DNA of 64,000 nt from Pseudofrankia saprophytica (lineage in GTDB: Bacteria > Actinomycetota > Actinomycetes > Frankiales > Frankiaceae). Position numbers and translations under genes: made by a program. The stretch spans positions 1,071,886-1,135,885 of the forward strand of contig NZ_KI912266.1 in assembly GCF_000235425.2 (NCBI RefSeq), given 5' to 3'. The first letter of the stretch is position 1, and each line of letters opens with the position of its first letter. Shown in pieces: positions 63,126 to 64,000 of the stretch. The notes below the pieces were generated by a model. It saw only the letters and a program-made list of their open reading frames with translations, made no database searches and was not told the DNA's origin.

Positions 63126-64000
63126 TGGCGCCCCCGCCCGCCCCCGCTCCGGCCGAGGGCCCGCGCCTCGACCTGAGCCAGCAGGCCGCGAGGCCCGGCG
63201 CCAGCCTGGAGACGAGGATCGGCCTGGCCGTGCACGGCGTCCGGCTCACCGCGCCGGTGCGCCGCACCGCCGGCGCCGGGCCGAGCGACGACGGCCACGT
63301 GGTGCTGGCAGGCCGGGGCGCGGCGCTGCCGATCGTCGCGACCAGCCGGTACGAGGTGAACGCCGGCCGCTTGCTCTACGACGGCACGGACCTCGGCGTG
63401 CCCGTCGAACCGGTGCGCCGCCCGCGGTTCTACGACCTGGTCACCGCGGACGGTGTCCCGTACGAGCAGATCGCCCGGCTGCACGGCGCCGACGTGCTCG
63501 CCACCACCGTGCTGCAGACCTGCGTGCGTTACCAGGAGCCGGACCGGTGCCGGTTCTGCGCCATCGAGGAGTCCCTGCGGGCCGGGGCGACGACCCGGCG
63601 CAAGACCCCGGCGCAGCTGGCCGAGGTCGCCGAGGCCGCGGTCCGGCTCGACGGGGTGCGCCAACTGGTGATGACGACGGGCAGCACCGCCGCGCCCGAC
63701 CGCGGCGCCCGGCTGCTCGCCGAGGCGACCAGGGCCGTGCTGGCGGCGGTACCCGGCCTGCCCATCCAGGTCCAGTGCGAGCCGCCGGGCGATCTCGCCG
63801 TGATCACCGAGCTGCGTTCCGCCGGAGCGAGCGCGATCGGGATCCACATCGAGTCGCTCGACGACGACGTCCGGGCCCGGTGGACGCCGGGCAAGGCGAC
63901 CGTCCCGCTGGCCGCCTACGAGGCGGCCTGGGCCGAGGCCGTCCGCGTCTTCGGGCGCAACCGGGTGTCGACGTACCTGCTCATCGGCCTCGGCGAGGAC
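63125..64000 (+). CDS. MSMEG_0568-like radical SAM protein (3' end outside window)
   Basis: 292 codons visible. After an N-terminal domain the cluster-binding cysteines lie in TCVRYQEPDRCRFCAIEESL (spacing C-x8-C-x2-C, about residues 133-144, wider than the standard Cx3Cx2C and characteristic of this group). Then LVMTTGSTAAPDRGARLLAE and IGIHIESLDDDVRARW. Member of the Nit1-type cluster; the nitrilase itself would be expected downstream. Confidence 0.88.
   Translation, partial: MAPPPAPAPAEGPRLDLSQQAARPGASLETRIGLAVHGVRLTAPVRRTAGAGPSDDGHVVLAGRGAALPIVATSRYEVNAGRLLYDGTDLGVPVEPVRRPRFYDLVTADGVPYEQIARLHGADVLATTVLQTCVRYQEPDRCRFCAIEESLRAGATTRRKTPAQLAEVAEAAVRLDGVRQLVMTTGSTAAPDRGARLLAEATRAVLAAVPGLPIQVQCEPPGDLAVITELRSAGASAIGIHIESLDDDVRARWTPGKATVPLAAYEAAWAEAVRVFGRNRVSTYLLIGLGED

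Overview
The window is very GC-rich and gene-dense. GTG starts are common and many neighbouring genes overlap by 4 bp. The block dnaX - SRP RNA - tRNA-Ser(GGA) - ybaB - recR - lysC - asd, together with XRE(DUF5753)/DUF397 pairs, a DksA-type zinc finger and a BlaI/M56 pair, points to an actinobacterium. The overall flavour suggests a Frankia-like member of the Frankiales; that genus call is inference.

Layout. (1) 1-16.5 kb is mostly conserved core: dnaX (cut by the window edge), SRP RNA, tRNA-Ser with an integrase remnant beside it, ybaB, recR, a zinc alcohol dehydrogenase, TerD, an ABC exporter with its own two-component system, lysC-asd, cspA with a long leader, and a trans-sulfuration enzyme. 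(2) 16.5-26.6 kb holds CYTH-CHAD, a CPBP protease, BlaI/M56, a glutamine amidotransferase, an MFS exporter, a W/R-rich repetitive membrane protein, an Ogt-type methyltransferase and a lipoprotein. (3) 26.6-41.9 kb is an accessory, scarred region. It contains an intact HhH-GPD DNA glycosylase gene and five further partial copies of its first ~31 codons, all in the same orientation. It also holds fragments of a TetR gene, an IS66-like transposase and a DUF1214 protein, and a NYN nuclease gene broken by a 7-bp tandem duplication. Intact genes in between include a secreted hydrolase plus two-component operon, an SDR, a nitrilase-fold protein lacking catalytic residues, a stand-alone AICAR formyltransferase, and TetR/SnoaL. 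(4) 42-55.3 kb has a surface protein, a flavin/F420-type enzyme, PhyH and GNAT enzymes, an intact NYN paralogue, a third two-component system with a 15-bp in-frame tandem repeat, and an XRE/DUF397 pair. (5) 55.6-60.4 kb is a minus-strand operon (aminotransferase, epimerase, glycosyltransferase, DMT transporter) that looks like glycoconjugate synthesis. (6) 61.4-64 kb starts a conserved Nit1-type (MSMEG_0572/Sll0783) cluster with a radical SAM gene running off the end.

The most unusual signal is the dispersed glycosylase-5'-end repeat in region 3. Copies share a common break just after the conserved LDQQ motif, three share a novel 3' flank, and their differences include many synonymous changes.
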